Source: Hyphomicrobiales bacterium
Lineage (GTDB): Bacteria; Pseudomonadota; Alphaproteobacteria; Rhizobiales; Beijerinckiaceae
Assembly: GCA_947455025.1 (NCBI GenBank)
Contig: CANGLU010000006.1
Coordinates: 1 to 64,000, forward strand
DNA: 64,000 nt
Reading direction: 5' to 3'
Below, piece by piece: positions 24,786-35,224 of this stretch (positions are counted from its first letter, which is position 1; each line of letters begins with the position of its first letter). A program made the position numbers and the translations under genes. The notes beneath the pieces were generated by a model. The model worked only from the letters and a program-made list of their open reading frames with translations. It made no database searches and was not told the origin of the DNA.

Positions 24786-25715
24786 CTAGCCTTTCACAAT
24801 GCCTTTAAGCACCGGAATTTTAGCGAGATGCACGGCAATCGCACAGGACACAATCCGGCTCTCAAGTGAATCAGCGCGGCTCGTCAGAATAATCGGCACG
24901 CGCGCGCCCACCACAATGCCCGCAGCTTCCGCATGCGCCATGAAGGATAGGGTCTTGGCCAAAATATTCCCGGCCACCAAATCCGGAACAACCAACACAT
25001 TGGCCCGCCCCGCGACCGTTGAGCGAATATGCTTTTGCGTGACGGCCCCCATATCAATCGCGTTATCGAGCGCCAAGGGACCATCCAGCAAGGCCCCAAT
25101 AATTTGGCCGCGATCCGCCATTTTACATAAGGCCGCCGCATCGATGGTCGATTGAATAGCCGGGTTGATCGTCTCGGTCGCGGACAACAAAGCCACCCTC
25201 ACCTCTTCGACTCCTATTGCATGCGCAAGGTCTATGGCATTTTGGACTATATCCGCTTTGACATGAAGATCAGGTGCAATATTGATGGCCGCATCTGTCA
25301 CAATGAGAGGCTCCGAATGCCCTTTTGTAGCCATCACATAGCAATGGCTAATTCGCCTTTCGGCCCTCAGCCCATGCAACGGATCGATTACCGCCGACAT
25401 CAGCTCATCGGTATGCAAACTACCTTTCATCAACGCACCAGCCTTGCCAGCGCGGACGAGCTCAACGGCTGCATTAGCCGATGCGTGGCTATGCGGCGTA
25501 TCAATGATCGGCCACTCCAGGGCGGCGAGGCCTGCTTCACTCGCGGCCGTGCGTATCTTGGCTTCAGGACCCACCAAAGTCGGTTCGATCAATCCGGCTT
25601 TGAACGCCGCCGCCACGCTTTCCATCGTCACAGCATCGCAAGGATGGGTAACCGCCACCCGCAAGCGGGACTGGCCTTTTGCTTGCGATAAAAGAGCTTC
25701 AAAAATCGGATGCAT
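24786..25715 (-). CDS. phosphate acetyl/butyryltransferase family protein
   Basis: A 309-residue phosphotransacylase of the Pta/Ptb superfamily, catalysing transfer of an acyl group between CoA and phosphate. Features: HPCDAVTMESVAAAFKAGLIEPTLVGPEAKI (CoA-site region), ALMKGSLHTDELMSAVI, RISHCYVM, LIVTDAAINIAPDL, and PDLVAGNILAKTLSFMAHAEAAGIVVGARVPIILTSRAD near the end. These last segments are typical of the Ptb-like branch and of the short stand-alone Pta. An acetate kinase usually sits beside such a gene but is absent here. The substrate chain length is not resolved. Confidence 0.9.
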   Translation of the reverse strand: MHPIFEALLSQAKGQSRLRVAVTHPCDAVTMESVAAAFKAGLIEPTLVGPEAKIRTAASEAGLAALEWPIIDTPHSHASANAAVELVRAGKAGALMKGSLHTDELMSAVIDPLHGLRAERRISHCYVMATKGHSEPLIVTDAAINIAPDLHVKADIVQNAIDLAHAIGVEEVRVALLSATETINPAIQSTIDAAALCKMADRGQIIGALLDGPLALDNAIDMGAVTQKHIRSTVAGRANVLVVPDLVAGNILAKTLSFMAHAEAAGIVVGARVPIILTSRADSLESRIVSCAIAVHLAKIPVLKGIVKG

Positions 25716-25735
25716 GAACGAGGCCTTTCTAAACC

Positions 25736-26347
25736 TTAAGCGAGCGCGCTAGGACGGGATGAAACCGCTTGATGCCATTGTAAGAGAGGCGTCATGTCAT
25801 CAGGTACTTTGGTCTTTGTCGGTTTCATGAAATCAATGGCACAAAGTGCTGTAATATCGGCGATGGAAAAGGCATCGCCTGCCAAAAAGGGCGTCTTCGA
25901 TAATTGCTCATTGAGAAGCGCCAAGCCTTCGATTATTTTCGGGCGATTAACCTCTGCCCACGCGGCAATTTGAGGCACTTCGTGTTTTGCCATACCCGGA
26001 TGGCCATGGCGGAAAGTATGGGTTATCGGCACAAACAGCTCAAGTTCCGCCCGTCGGTTCCACATTTCCACCAAAGCTTTTTCAAGCGGCGTGCGACCAA
26101 ACAAAGCGGGCTCAGGATGGAGTTCCTCAACATAACGGCAGATCGCAACCGACTCCGTTATCACAGTGCCGTCATCGAGTTCTAAAGCGGGTGTACGCCG
26201 CAGCGCATTAACCCGCGCATAGGCCGCCTCCCGATGTTCGAAGGCAGCAAGATCCACCGTCACCGTCGGAATCTCGATGCCCTTCTCCTTCAAAAAAATT
26301 CGAACGCGACGCGGGTTAGGTGCCCGAACACTGTCATATAACTTCAT
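25736..26347 (-). CDS. glutathione S-transferase family protein
   Basis: About 203 residues from the ATG at 26347, after a GGGGGA site; an ATG at 26401 adds 18 residues. The thioredoxin-fold N-terminal domain opens MKLYDSVRAPNPRRVRIFLKEKG. It has the cis-Pro motif RRTPALELDDG and the glutathione-binding TVITESVAICRYVEE. A helical C-terminal domain contains FLAGDAFSIADITALCAIDF, the N-capping/hydrophobic staple box. The likely first-helix catalytic Ser or Asn is in SVRAPNPRR (family-level inference). The substrate is unknown; such proteins detoxify electrophiles or act in catabolic pathways. Confidence 0.9.
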   Translation of the reverse strand: MKLYDSVRAPNPRRVRIFLKEKGIEIPTVTVDLAAFEHREAAYARVNALRRTPALELDDGTVITESVAICRYVEELHPEPALFGRTPLEKALVEMWNRRAELELFVPITHTFRHGHPGMAKHEVPQIAAWAEVNRPKIIEGLALLNEQLSKTPFLAGDAFSIADITALCAIDFMKPTKTKVPDDMTPLLQWHQAVSSRPSALA

Positions 26348-26454
26348 CTGTCCCCCGATGGTTCGATAATAAACGGTTCCACGCCTGATCAGAGGCGTCA
26401 ACCGGGCATGGCGGCAAGTTTAGTTTCAATTTGAGGTTTTTCGACAGTGTGAAT

Positions 26455-26469
26455 TTAACCCATGGTTGA
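26455..26469. promoter_or_regulatory. CtrA-like box upstream of the histidine kinase gene at 26503
   Basis: TTAA-CCCATGG-TTGA, one mismatch from TTAA-N7-TTAA, 34 bases before the kinase start. Candidate only; it is also nearly palindromic. Confidence 0.35.
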
Positions 26470-26502
26470 TAGCGTTTGAGGGATTAAAGCAGGCGATTAT
26501 CA

Positions 26503-27993
26503 ATGATCCCGGAGCTCAACAGACTAATGGCACAAAGCCGCCGTGTCACCCAATTGGCCTTTGGGATGGACCGTGTCGCGGCTATGCCATCGGGCCTGGC
26601 CAATTGGACGGCGCGCGGGTTTGATGACGAGCTTCTCATGACCTTTGCGCGCGCAAGGCCTAAAGCCATTTTGCTGCAATTGCTGATGTTGATGCCCATT
26701 TTAGGGATAAGCGCCTTTAGCCCCCCTTTATTGCCCATTCCATTTGGCGCTTTTCTGATTGGGCTGGGGCTGGCCGCATCCCTCATACTCGCCGACCACT
26801 GGCCAAAATTCCGGCAGCTGACGGCCAAGCTCCTCTTTTTAGGTTTTGAAGCGCTGCAAGGCACCGGATGGGCCTTGATCAGCCAGGCGTCACCTGCTCC
26901 CGACACGATTCCCGATATCGCCTTTCTGGTTTTTATTCCTGTAGCCCTTGGCGGCTCATCCCTCGTATTCTCATCGGCCATTCGAGGCGCGCTAGGCTTT
27001 CAACTCTTGCCCATCCTGATCGGCGATCTAATCCTGATGTCGCTGTTTCCAGAGCGGGCCGCGACCGACACGGTCTATCTCTCCATCGTGCTGATCGGCT
27101 TCTTTTTATATCTGGCAGGTCGGATCTCAGAAACAACGCTCGATCATCTCACCATTCGCGCGGAAAAAGACGCGTTGATCGCGGATCTCGAACAGGCCAA
27201 GGCCCATTCGGATGAAGCGCGACGCCGCGCGGAGGAGCTCAACCTCGCCAAATCAAGATTTTTGGCCACGATGAGCCATGAGTTACGAACGCCCCTCAAC
27301 GCCATTCTCGGATTTTCCGAGGTGATGGAGGCCGAGCTCTTAGGTCGCCACCGCGTCAAAGCCTATCGCGCCTATGCGCGGGATATTCACGAAAGCGGGC
27401 AGATGTTGCTCGGCATTATCGATGAAGTCTTAGACCTCTCCCGCATCGAAGCCGGACGTTACGAGCTTGAAGAGCAAAAATGCCATCTGGCCGATTCCGT
27501 GTCGGAATGCGCCCACCTGCTGCAGCTTCGCGCCCACTCGCGCGGCGTGATCATGATGATGACGGTCGATCCCGAATTGGAAGCCATTGTTGCGGATGAG
27601 CGCGCCTTGCGTCAGATCACGCTCAATCTTTTATCCAACGCCATCAAATTTACACCGGCAGGCGGGGAGATTTCGATCGTTGTGGGGCGGAGCCCAATGG
27701 GCGGCCAATTCATTCAAGTCACCGACACCGGGCCAGGTATTCCTGCGCATGAAATCCCGATCATTCTGGAGAGTTTCGGCCGCGGCTCGCTCGCTGTTAA
27801 AACGGCAGAACAAGGCTCAGGCCTTGGCCTGCCAATCGTGCGCGGCCTCGTTGCCATGCATGGCGGTGAATTTTCCATCCAATCCCGCGAAGGCGAAGGA
27901 ACATCGGTAACGATTACGCTGCCCGCGCATCGCGTGATCCACTATTCCGACGAGCACGCCCCCATCGAGATGGATAACCGCGTCGCCGCTTAA
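26503..27993 (+). CDS. membrane histidine kinase, PleC/PdhS-like
   Basis: 496 residues. Five or six membrane segments occupy about 53-208, followed by a coiled coil (about 215-248). The HisKA box is SHELRTPLNAILGFSE with His259. The HATPase_c motifs are LNLLSNAIKFTPAGGEI (N box), VTDTGPGIP (G1) and GSGLGLPIVRGLVAMHGGEF (G2). The HisKA sequence is close to that of the PleC/PdhS cell-cycle kinases of alphaproteobacteria. Unlike PleC, no PAS domain is obvious between membrane part and kinase core. The cognate regulator (DivK-like) is not in the window. A CtrA-like box precedes the gene. Convergent with cobT. Confidence 0.9.
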   Translation: MIPELNRLMAQSRRVTQLAFGMDRVAAMPSGLANWTARGFDDELLMTFARARPKAILLQLLMLMPILGISAFSPPLLPIPFGAFLIGLGLAASLILADHWPKFRQLTAKLLFLGFEALQGTGWALISQASPAPDTIPDIAFLVFIPVALGGSSLVFSSAIRGALGFQLLPILIGDLILMSLFPERAATDTVYLSIVLIGFFLYLAGRISETTLDHLTIRAEKDALIADLEQAKAHSDEARRRAEELNLAKSRFLATMSHELRTPLNAILGFSEVMEAELLGRHRVKAYRAYARDIHESGQMLLGIIDEVLDLSRIEAGRYELEEQKCHLADSVSECAHLLQLRAHSRGVIMMMTVDPELEAIVADERALRQITLNLLSNAIKFTPAGGEISIVVGRSPMGGQFIQVTDTGPGIPAHEIPIILESFGRGSLAVKTAEQGSGLGLPIVRGLVAMHGGEFSIQSREGEGTSVTITLPAHRVIHYSDEHAPIEMDNRVAA

Positions 27994-29022
27994 TCAATCC
28001 GCGCGATCGTCCACCTTCGCTTCGCCAAAGGTCGCCATGCCGTCATGGCACGCCGCCGCCGCTTTGATCACACCAATCGCCAGCGCCGCACCCGAGCCTT
28101 CGCCCAACCGCATGCCAAGATCGAGAATAGGCTTCTTGCCGAGCCGGTTTAGTACGTCACGGTGCGCGCCTTCCGCCGACACATGACCTGCCATGCAATG
28201 ATCGAGCGTATGTGGATCAACCGCATGCAAAATGGCCGCCGCGGCAGTCGCCACATAACCGTCAATCACGACCGGAATGCGCTCCATACGCGCGGCTAAA
28301 ATAACGCCCGCCATCGCAGCAATTTCGCGGCCGCCCAGGCGCCGCAAAACTTCCAGCGGATCGTTTAAATGGGCTTTGTGAAGCGCCAAGGCCGTCTCAA
28401 CAGCCGCAATTTTACGCTTCAAGCCTTCGTCATCGACACCCGTGCCGCGGCCAACCCAATGCGCCGTATCGCCACCATAAAGGGCCGCATAAATAGCGGC
28501 AGAAATGGTTGTATTACCAATGCCCATTTCGCCAATGGCAACGAGATCATGTCCCCCACCAATCGCTTCCATACCGAAAGCCATCGTGCCGACACAGGTC
28601 TTCTCGTCCATGGCGGCTTCAACGGTGATATCGCCGGTCGGAAGATCAAGCGCCAAATCATAGGCTTTAAAACCGATATCAAACGTCTTGCAGATTTGAT
28701 TGATGGCCGCCCCGCCTGCGCCAAAATTATCGAGCATTTGTTGGGTCACGCTCGCTGGATAGGGCGACACGCCACGCGCCGTCACGCCATGGTTTCCGGC
28801 AAATACCGTCACCAAAGGTCGCATAATGGCGGGCCGTGACTTGCGCTGCCAAGCGGCCAACCATTCAACAATCTCTTCCAAACGGCCAAGGCTGCCGGGT
28901 GGCTTTGTCAAAAACCGGTCCCGTCCGCGAACGGCCTCAACGGATACCAAATCCGCTTCGGGCATTTCGGAAATGACACGGCGGATATCAGCAAAAGGGC
29001 TGGCAGAGGTAAGAGCGGTCAT
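27994..29022 (-). CDS. cobT: nicotinate-nucleotide-dimethylbenzimidazole phosphoribosyltransferase
   Basis: Activates dimethylbenzimidazole to alpha-ribazole phosphate, the lower ligand of cobalamin. 342 residues, a normal length. It opens DRFLTKPPGSLGRLEEIVEWLAAWQ. VFAGNHGVTARGVSPYPASVTQQML and the AIGEMGIGNTTISAAIYAALYG region bind the substrates. The catalytic Glu is in MRLGEGSGAALAIGVIKAA. The other cobalamin genes are elsewhere, and no cobalamin riboswitch was recognised in the 105 bases upstream. It ends one base after the convergent kinase gene. Confidence 0.95.
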   Translation of the reverse strand: MTALTSASPFADIRRVISEMPEADLVSVEAVRGRDRFLTKPPGSLGRLEEIVEWLAAWQRKSRPAIMRPLVTVFAGNHGVTARGVSPYPASVTQQMLDNFGAGGAAINQICKTFDIGFKAYDLALDLPTGDITVEAAMDEKTCVGTMAFGMEAIGGGHDLVAIGEMGIGNTTISAAIYAALYGGDTAHWVGRGTGVDDEGLKRKIAAVETALALHKAHLNDPLEVLRRLGGREIAAMAGVILAARMERIPVVIDGYVATAAAAILHAVDPHTLDHCMAGHVSAEGAHRDVLNRLGKKPILDLGMRLGEGSGAALAIGVIKAAAACHDGMATFGEAKVDDRAD

Positions 29023-29127
29023 GGTCGACTCACAAACGACAGAATTCAGGGAGCGCCGTTAGACGCCTCCGTCTCGCCAGACGCAAGTGCAAAACGGACG
29101 CCGATCAACCCGGATCCGACCTTGGGG

Positions 29128-30354
29128 TTAAAAATTCAAATCCAGCCGTTCCAACCCATGGAAATGATAGACATCCCGATAGACCGGCTTTTGAGCCAGC
29201 CTCAGCCCCGGCAACCGCTCAAACAGCACCTTCAAGGCGACCCGCATTTCAAGACGGGCCAAGGGTGCGCCAACGCAAAAATGAATGCCGCCACCAAAAC
29301 TTTGCTGCGGGTTCGGATCACGCGTCGGATCAAGCCGATCCGGCTCGTTAAACCGGGCCGGATCACGATTTGCTGCGCCCAGCATCAAGCCAATCTCCTG
29401 GCCCTTTTTAAGCGGAAGCCCGTTCCACTCCACATCCTCTAAAACATAGCGCGTGAAAAGATGCAGCGGCGCATCAAAGCGTAAGACTTCCTCGACCAGT
29501 CTTTCCCCACCCGCCCCATCGGATAAGGCGGCCCGCGCATCAATGCCTTCCTCTAAAATGGCTTTCACGCCGTTGCCAAGCGAATGCACCGTTGCTTCGT
29601 GCCCGGCGTTCAGCACCAAGATGCAGGTTGAAACAAGCTCATCTTCCGTGAGCTTCATTCCTTCCGTTTCGGCTGTGATAAGATGGCTCATTAAATCATC
29701 GGCAGGCTGCTTCCGACGCTCTGCAATATAGGCCTTAAGGTATATAACGAATTCTTGCGTTGCCTTGACCGCTAAATCTTCCGCTTCACGGGTGCGACCA
29801 AACTGATACATCGCCACCATTTTATGCGACCAATCGAGCAATTGCGGTGCCATATCGGTTGGCACACCCAATAGCTCAGCAATCACGATCACGGGAATGG
29901 GTGTTGCAAACGCCTCAATCAGTTCAACGCTTCCTTTAGCCTCAAAGCCATCAATCAGCTCATGGGCAAGTCGTTCGATGCGCGGCGCTAAACGCTCCAC
30001 TTGCCGCGATACAAAGGCGCGATTGATTAAGGTACGCAGCCGCGTGTGATCGGGCGGCTCAAGCGATAACAACGAGTGGTCTTCAACATCGTAGAACGGC
30101 TTAACGTGCGGCGGCATTGCCGGCCAGCCCAACTCATCGCGCGTAGCGACATGCAAAATCTGGCGACCAAAGCGCTTATCGCGGAACAGAGCCGTCACAT
30201 CGGCGTGCGATGCAAAGCACCACATGCCGAATTGCTTCCAAAAGAAGGCTGGCGAACGCTGCCTTATCGCATGATAGGCTGGATAAGGATTGTTAAAAAA
30301 CGTCGGATCGCGTGGATCAAGATCGAGACGATGATCAGACGATAAATCGATCAT
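29128..30354 (-). CDS. cytochrome P450
   Basis: A soluble bacterial P450 of 408 residues. The haem-thiolate loop is FGGGIHFCVGAPLARLEMRVAL with the Cys ligand. The I-helix is LVLNAGHEATVHSLGNG, the oxygen-activating Gly-His-Glu-Ala-Thr segment. The K-helix Glu-x-x-Arg is in LVEEVLRFDAPLHLFTR. No ferredoxin or reductase is beside it, so partners are elsewhere. The substrate cannot be predicted. The start lies two bases after the ccrM stop, so it is probably read from the ccrM transcript, an unusual neighbour for that gene. Confidence 0.94.
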   Translation of the reverse strand: MIDLSSDHRLDLDPRDPTFFNNPYPAYHAIRQRSPAFFWKQFGMWCFASHADVTALFRDKRFGRQILHVATRDELGWPAMPPHVKPFYDVEDHSLLSLEPPDHTRLRTLINRAFVSRQVERLAPRIERLAHELIDGFEAKGSVELIEAFATPIPVIVIAELLGVPTDMAPQLLDWSHKMVAMYQFGRTREAEDLAVKATQEFVIYLKAYIAERRKQPADDLMSHLITAETEGMKLTEDELVSTCILVLNAGHEATVHSLGNGVKAILEEGIDARAALSDGAGGERLVEEVLRFDAPLHLFTRYVLEDVEWNGLPLKKGQEIGLMLGAANRDPARFNEPDRLDPTRDPNPQQSFGGGIHFCVGAPLARLEMRVALKVLFERLPGLRLAQKPVYRDVYHFHGLERLDLNF

Positions 30355-30355
30355 T

Positions 30356-31560
<1,205 letters not shown>

Positions 31561-31607
31561 GAATCCTAAGAGTCGCATGGTAAACAGAGCGTTTAGCGAT
31601 CGGATTC
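31561..31607. promoter_or_regulatory. three GANTC methylation sites upstream of ccrM
   Basis: GAATC at 31561-31565, GAGTC at 31570-31574 and GATTC at 31603-31607, all within 80 bases of the ccrM start. In Caulobacter, ccrM expression depends on the methylation state of GANTC sites in its own promoter, so self-regulation is likely here as well (inference). Confidence 0.55.
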
Positions 31608-31638
31608 AAACCGAATTGATTTAATTACCTCACATCAT

Positions 31639-31655
31639 GGTTACCGGATGATTAA
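31639..31655 (-). promoter_or_regulatory. CtrA-like box upstream of ccrM
   Basis: On the minus strand: TTAA-TCATCCG-GTAACC, one mismatch from TTAA-N7-TTAACC, about 108 bases before the ccrM start. It overlaps the rnhB stop codon. CtrA activates ccrM in Caulobacter; the same is likely here. Confidence 0.45.
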
Positions 31656-32257
31656 CCCTTCAACGGTGCAAAACTTAACCGATGAATAGGACATGGGCCT
31701 AACCGTTTAATGGCTTCCAAATGCGCTTCTGTGCCATAGCCCATATGCCGTTCAAACCCATAGCCGGGCCAAAATTCAGCGGCTCTTACCATCAATCGGT
31801 CACGCGTGACTTTGGCTACAATAGACGCCGCCGCAATCGATACCGAGCGGGCGTCCCCCTTAATCAAGGCCTCGCCCGGGCAGGGCAAATTCGGTGGAAC
31901 ATCACGCCCATCAATCAGCGCGTAAGCGGGTTGAACAGCCAATCCGCGAACGGCCTGCGCCATCCCCTGCAACGTCGCCGCACGGATATTGATCGCATCA
32001 ATCATTAGCGCGGAGACGCTCACAATCGCAACATGGCCCGTGGCAAGGATTTGTTCATAGAGCGTTTCACGCTTGGAAGCCGTCAGCTTTTTGGAATCAT
32101 TGAGGCCGAGGGGAATATGATGAGGATCAAGAATACAAGCAGCCACCACCACAGGACCGGCTAATGGACCGCGACCGGCTTCATCAACACCCGCTACGGG
32201 AGTAGTTCCAACAGATCGTAAGTGAGTTTCAAACGTGTAATCCGGCTGATCCGTCAC
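31652..32257 (-). CDS. rnhB: ribonuclease HII
   Basis: Cuts the RNA strand of RNA/DNA hybrids and starts removal of single misincorporated ribonucleotides. 201 residues. Catalytic Asp25-Glu26 are in [17 protein letters not shown], a third Asp in [10 protein letters not shown] and the last in [38 protein letters not shown] is also conserved. The length is normal. Just upstream of ccrM, a common alphaproteobacterial pairing, and 7 bases downstream of the radical SAM gene, so it is part of the same minus-strand run. Confidence 0.96.
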   Translation of the reverse strand: MTDQPDYTFETHLRSVGTTPVAGVDEAGRGPLAGPVVVAACILDPHHIPLGLNDSKKLTASKRETLYEQILATGHVAIVSVSALMIDAINIRAATLQGMAQAVRGLAVQPAYALIDGRDVPPNLPCPGEALIKGDARSVSIAAASIVAKVTRDRLMVRAAEFWPGYGFERHMGYGTEAHLEAIKRLGPCPIHRLSFAPLKG

Positions 32258-32264
32258 GGCGCGC

Positions 32265-33383
32265 TCAAAACAAACTCAACTGATCACCTGCCCGCGCAGG
32301 CCGCTCGAACAAATCATGCCTTAACCGCAACCTCTGCCGATTTAACCCCAAACGTTCGGTTGCAAGCCTAAAGCGTTGCGCGATTAATTCGGCGTAAGGT
32401 CCTTCACCCGTCATCCGCTCGCCGAAGCGTGCGACATAATCTTTGCCGCCGCGTGCCGTTTGCACGAGCGATAACACGTGCCGCAATTTACCCGGATGAT
32501 GTTCCAACAACCATTCGCGAAACAGATCACGAATTTCGAGCGGTAATCTCAAGAAAATATAATTCGCTTCAAGCGCACCTGCACCCGCTGCCGCCTCTAA
32601 AATCCGCTCAATCTCGTGATCGTTTAAGGACGGTATCAGCGGCGCAACCATAACGCCCGTCGGAATTCCTGCCGCAATCAATTGCCGCACCGTATCGATC
32701 CGCTTTGAAGGCGTCGCCGCGCGTGGTTCCATCTGGCGTGCGAGCACCGGATCAAGCGTGGTGATCGATAAATGAACCTTCACCAAGCCTTGTGCGGCCA
32801 TCGGTCCTAAAATATCAATATCGCGGGTTATCAAGCCGGACTTGGTAACGATCCCGACAGGGTGCTTAAACTTCGCCAACACTTCCAAAATCGAGCGCAT
32901 GATGAAGCGCTCGCGTTCAATCGGCTGATAGGGATCGGTATTCGTGCCAATCGCGATCATACGCGGTGTATAATTTGGCGCTGCTAATTCACGCTCAAGC
33001 AATTCAGCCGCGCCCTCTTTGGCATAAAGCTTTGATTCAAAATCAAGCCCCGGCGAAAGCCCCATATAAGCGTGCGTTGGTCGCGCGAAACAATAGATGC
33101 AGCCATGCTCGCAACCACGATAGGGATTGATCGAACGATCAAACGGCACATCGGGCGATTCATTGCGGGTGATAATCGTTCGCGGCTTTTCAATTGTCAC
33201 ATCTGTCTTGAAAGCCGGAAGCTCGGCCATCGAGTCCCAGCCATCATCTTCCGCGACGCGCGCAATCGGCTCAAAGCGTCCCGAAACATTGGTGACAGCA
33301 CCGCGTCCGCGCCGTCGATCCGCATCGACGCCGTCCACCGCGAGCCTTTCGGCCACAAGCTCTTTTTCGTTTGCGAGCGCCAT
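32265..33383 (-). CDS. PA0069-family radical SAM protein
   Basis: About 372 residues from the ATG at 33383; a TTG lies one codon upstream. The 4Fe-4S motif is [19 protein letters not shown], of the CxxxCxxC type. The opening [18 protein letters not shown] and the block [20 protein letters not shown] are those of the PA0069/SplB-like group. [24 protein letters not shown] follows. Substrate and reaction are unknown; the group is related to spore photoproduct lyase, but that activity should not be assumed. rnhB starts 7 bases downstream. Confidence 0.9.
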   Translation of the reverse strand: MALANEKELVAERLAVDGVDADRRRGRGAVTNVSGRFEPIARVAEDDGWDSMAELPAFKTDVTIEKPRTIITRNESPDVPFDRSINPYRGCEHGCIYCFARPTHAYMGLSPGLDFESKLYAKEGAAELLERELAAPNYTPRMIAIGTNTDPYQPIERERFIMRSILEVLAKFKHPVGIVTKSGLITRDIDILGPMAAQGLVKVHLSITTLDPVLARQMEPRAATPSKRIDTVRQLIAAGIPTGVMVAPLIPSLNDHEIERILEAAAGAGALEANYIFLRLPLEIRDLFREWLLEHHPGKLRHVLSLVQTARGGKDYVARFGERMTGEGPYAELIAQRFRLATERLGLNRQRLRLRHDLFERPARAGDQLSLF

Positions 33384-33500
33384 CAACCCCTCTAAATCGG
33401 AACATTATGAGAACATCACATTTGGATGTGATTCATCAAGTCCGATTTCTCGCTTTAAGGTGCTAAAAACAGAGGCAGGCAAATTTCATGAAGCCATGCT

Positions 33501-34043
33501 ATGCGACGCGGCATGATCTCTGTCATTCTTCCTGCTCTCATTGAAGAGCCCGCCACTATCGAGACACTCGCCATCTTGGTCGAAGGCGTGGCCGAATGTA
33601 TTTTGCGCGATTGCGTGCTCGTCAGCGCCAAGCCGTCCGACCTGTTTGAGCACTATGCCGATGCCGCCGGCTGCTCCTTTGTGGTCGAGAACGGCCCCTA
33701 TAACGCCTTGCTTAAAAAGGGCGCAGCGCAAGTGCGCTCCGATTGGTCCTTGGTGATCACGCCCGGTCTGGTGCCGTCGGGCGATTGGCTCACCGCGCTT
33801 GCGGATTGGGTATCGGATAAGCCGCAGCCAAGCGATGCGGCTTTTATTCCGTTTCATAGCCGTAAAGGGTGGTCGGCGCGGCTCAACGCCCTCGTCGTCA
33901 ATGTTTACCCCCATATAACGGGCAGGCCGCACGCGCTACAGGGGTTCGTCGTAGCAACTTCTTTGCTCCGCCAAGGCGTCTTGCCAAGGCTTGCCATGAC
34001 GCGGCTGGATGCCCGCATGGTGGATCGGCGAGCGACCGCTTAA
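33501..34043 (+). CDS. glycosyltransferase family 2-like protein, degenerate
   Basis: 180 residues. It opens MISVILPALIEEPATIETLAILVEG (counting from Met5), the beta-alpha-beta opening of GT-A glycosyltransferases. SFVVENGPYNALLKKGAAQVRSDWSLVITPGLVPSGDW resembles the later acceptor region. The metal-binding DxD and the usual DGGSTD loop are not visible; the corresponding place reads VSAKPSD. It may therefore be non-catalytic. Hyphomicrobiales often have a similar gene beside the PA0069-type gene. Convergent with an OYE-family gene; a DnaA-box hairpin lies between. Confidence 0.6.
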   Translation: MRRGMISVILPALIEEPATIETLAILVEGVAECILRDCVLVSAKPSDLFEHYADAAGCSFVVENGPYNALLKKGAAQVRSDWSLVITPGLVPSGDWLTALADWVSDKPQPSDAAFIPFHSRKGWSARLNALVVNVYPHITGRPHALQGFVVATSLLRQGVLPRLAMTRLDARMVDRRATA

Positions 34044-34045
34044 CC

Positions 34046-34087
34046 ACAGAATGTGGACACCTTATCCACAAGCCGTCCACATTCTGT
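34046..34087. repeat. 13-bp inverted repeat with a perfect DnaA box in its loop
   Basis: Arms ACAGAATGTGGAC (34046-34058) and GTCCACATTCTGT (34075-34087) flank a 16-base loop containing TTATCCACA (34062-34070), the exact DnaA box. TTAACCACA, one mismatch from the box, lies immediately upstream at 34040-34048. The site is between convergent genes. There is no T-run, so it is not a standard terminator. Confidence 0.7.
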
Positions 34088-34111
34088 TCACACGTTAGAA
34101 GCCGTTTATCC

Positions 34112-35224
34112 TCAACCGCGCTTCAACGCCTCGCCGGGCCAGAGCGCCTTGCGCGCCCGGTCATATTGCGGAGGCCGCGGCAGATCGACACCCAAAGCAT
34201 CGGCCGCATGCCAACCCCAGCGTGGGTTGTCGAGGAAAGCACGCGCCAAGGCGATTTGATCCGCCTTGCCATCGGCCAAGATCTGCTCCGCCTGTTCGGG
34301 CGAGACAATCATACCAACCGCGCGGGTCACGATGCCGGTCTTCTTCTTGATGGCGTCGGCAAAATCGACTTGATAACCGGGTCCAACCTTAATGCGCGCC
34401 GCCGGATCAAGCCCGCCCGAACTAACGCAGGCATACGCAGCACCTTTAGCCTTCAGCGCAGCGGTCAACTGAATGGCGTCATCAATCGTAACCCCGCCAT
34501 CAATCCAATCCGATCCCGCGATACGAACGCCAATGGCGATTGAAGCGGGCACAGCGGCTTTCACGGCATCCATCAAATGCAAGGCGAATGCCATCCGCTT
34601 TTCATGCGTGCCGCCCCATTGATCAGTCCGCATATTTGAAATCGGCGAGAGAAATTGATGCACGAGATAGCCATGTGTCATGTGCAATTCGATCACTTCA
34701 TAACCAAGCCGCGCGGAGCGTTTGGCCGCTTGCACGAAAGCGGCAACGGTATGCGCAATGCCTGCATCATCCAGCGCTTCAGGTGTATGCCAATTCGGGC
34801 CGAACGGCTTGGCCGACGCACTAACCGTCTGCCATGGATCTTGCTCCGCTTGGAGCGATCCGCCGCCTTCCCATGGGCGTTGTGCCGAAGCTTTGCGCCC
34901 CGCATGACCCAATTGAATACCAAACAAAGTGCCCGGCAAAGCAACCGCACGGGATGCGGCTAAAACCCGCGCCATAGCCCGCTCATTCGCATCCGAATAA
35001 AGACCAACGCAACCATGCGTGATGCGGCCTTTACGTTCAACACCACTCGCCTCTACCATCACAAGGCCCGCACCCGACATCGCCAAATTCATCACATGCT
35101 GAAGATGCCAATCGGTCATTGAACCATCATCCGCCGTGTACTGGCACATCGGTGCAACGGCGATGCGGTTAGGCGCCGTTACAGGTCCAATGGCGAGAGG
35201 TGTAAAAAGATGCGGCGTGCTCAT
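34112..35224 (-). CDS. NADH:flavin oxidoreductase, Old Yellow Enzyme family (YqjM-like)
   Basis: An FMN-dependent ene-reductase-type enzyme of 370 residues. It opens LFTPLAIGPVTAPNRIAVAPMCQYTADDG, the OYE signature. LFGIQLGHAGRKAS has the FMN-binding Gln/His, and VIELHMTHGYLVHQFLSPISNMRTDQWGG has the substrate-binding His pair. IALARAFLDNPRWGWHAADALG, at the C-terminus, is the YqjM-like (class III) form with the phosphate-binding Arg. Natural substrates of such enzymes are usually unknown. The gene overlaps the upstream agmatinase-like gene by 4 bases, so they are translationally coupled. Confidence 0.92.
   Translation of the reverse strand: MSTPHLFTPLAIGPVTAPNRIAVAPMCQYTADDGSMTDWHLQHVMNLAMSGAGLVMVEASGVERKGRITHGCVGLYSDANERAMARVLAASRAVALPGTLFGIQLGHAGRKASAQRPWEGGGSLQAEQDPWQTVSASAKPFGPNWHTPEALDDAGIAHTVAAFVQAAKRSARLGYEVIELHMTHGYLVHQFLSPISNMRTDQWGGTHEKRMAFALHLMDAVKAAVPASIAIGVRIAGSDWIDGGVTIDDAIQLTAALKAKGAAYACVSSGGLDPAARIKVGPGYQVDFADAIKKKTGIVTRAVGMIVSPEQAEQILADGKADQIALARAFLDNPRWGWHAADALGVDLPRPPQYDRARKALWPGEALKRG

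Noticed and set aside
29023-29127. Cobalamin riboswitch before cobT
   Set aside because: No B12-box-like sequence or the expected length of leader was found.
34046-34087. Reading the DnaA-box hairpin as the chromosomal origin
   Set aside because: No typical origin neighbours (hemE, dnaA, parAB, gidA) lie here and only one perfect box is present.
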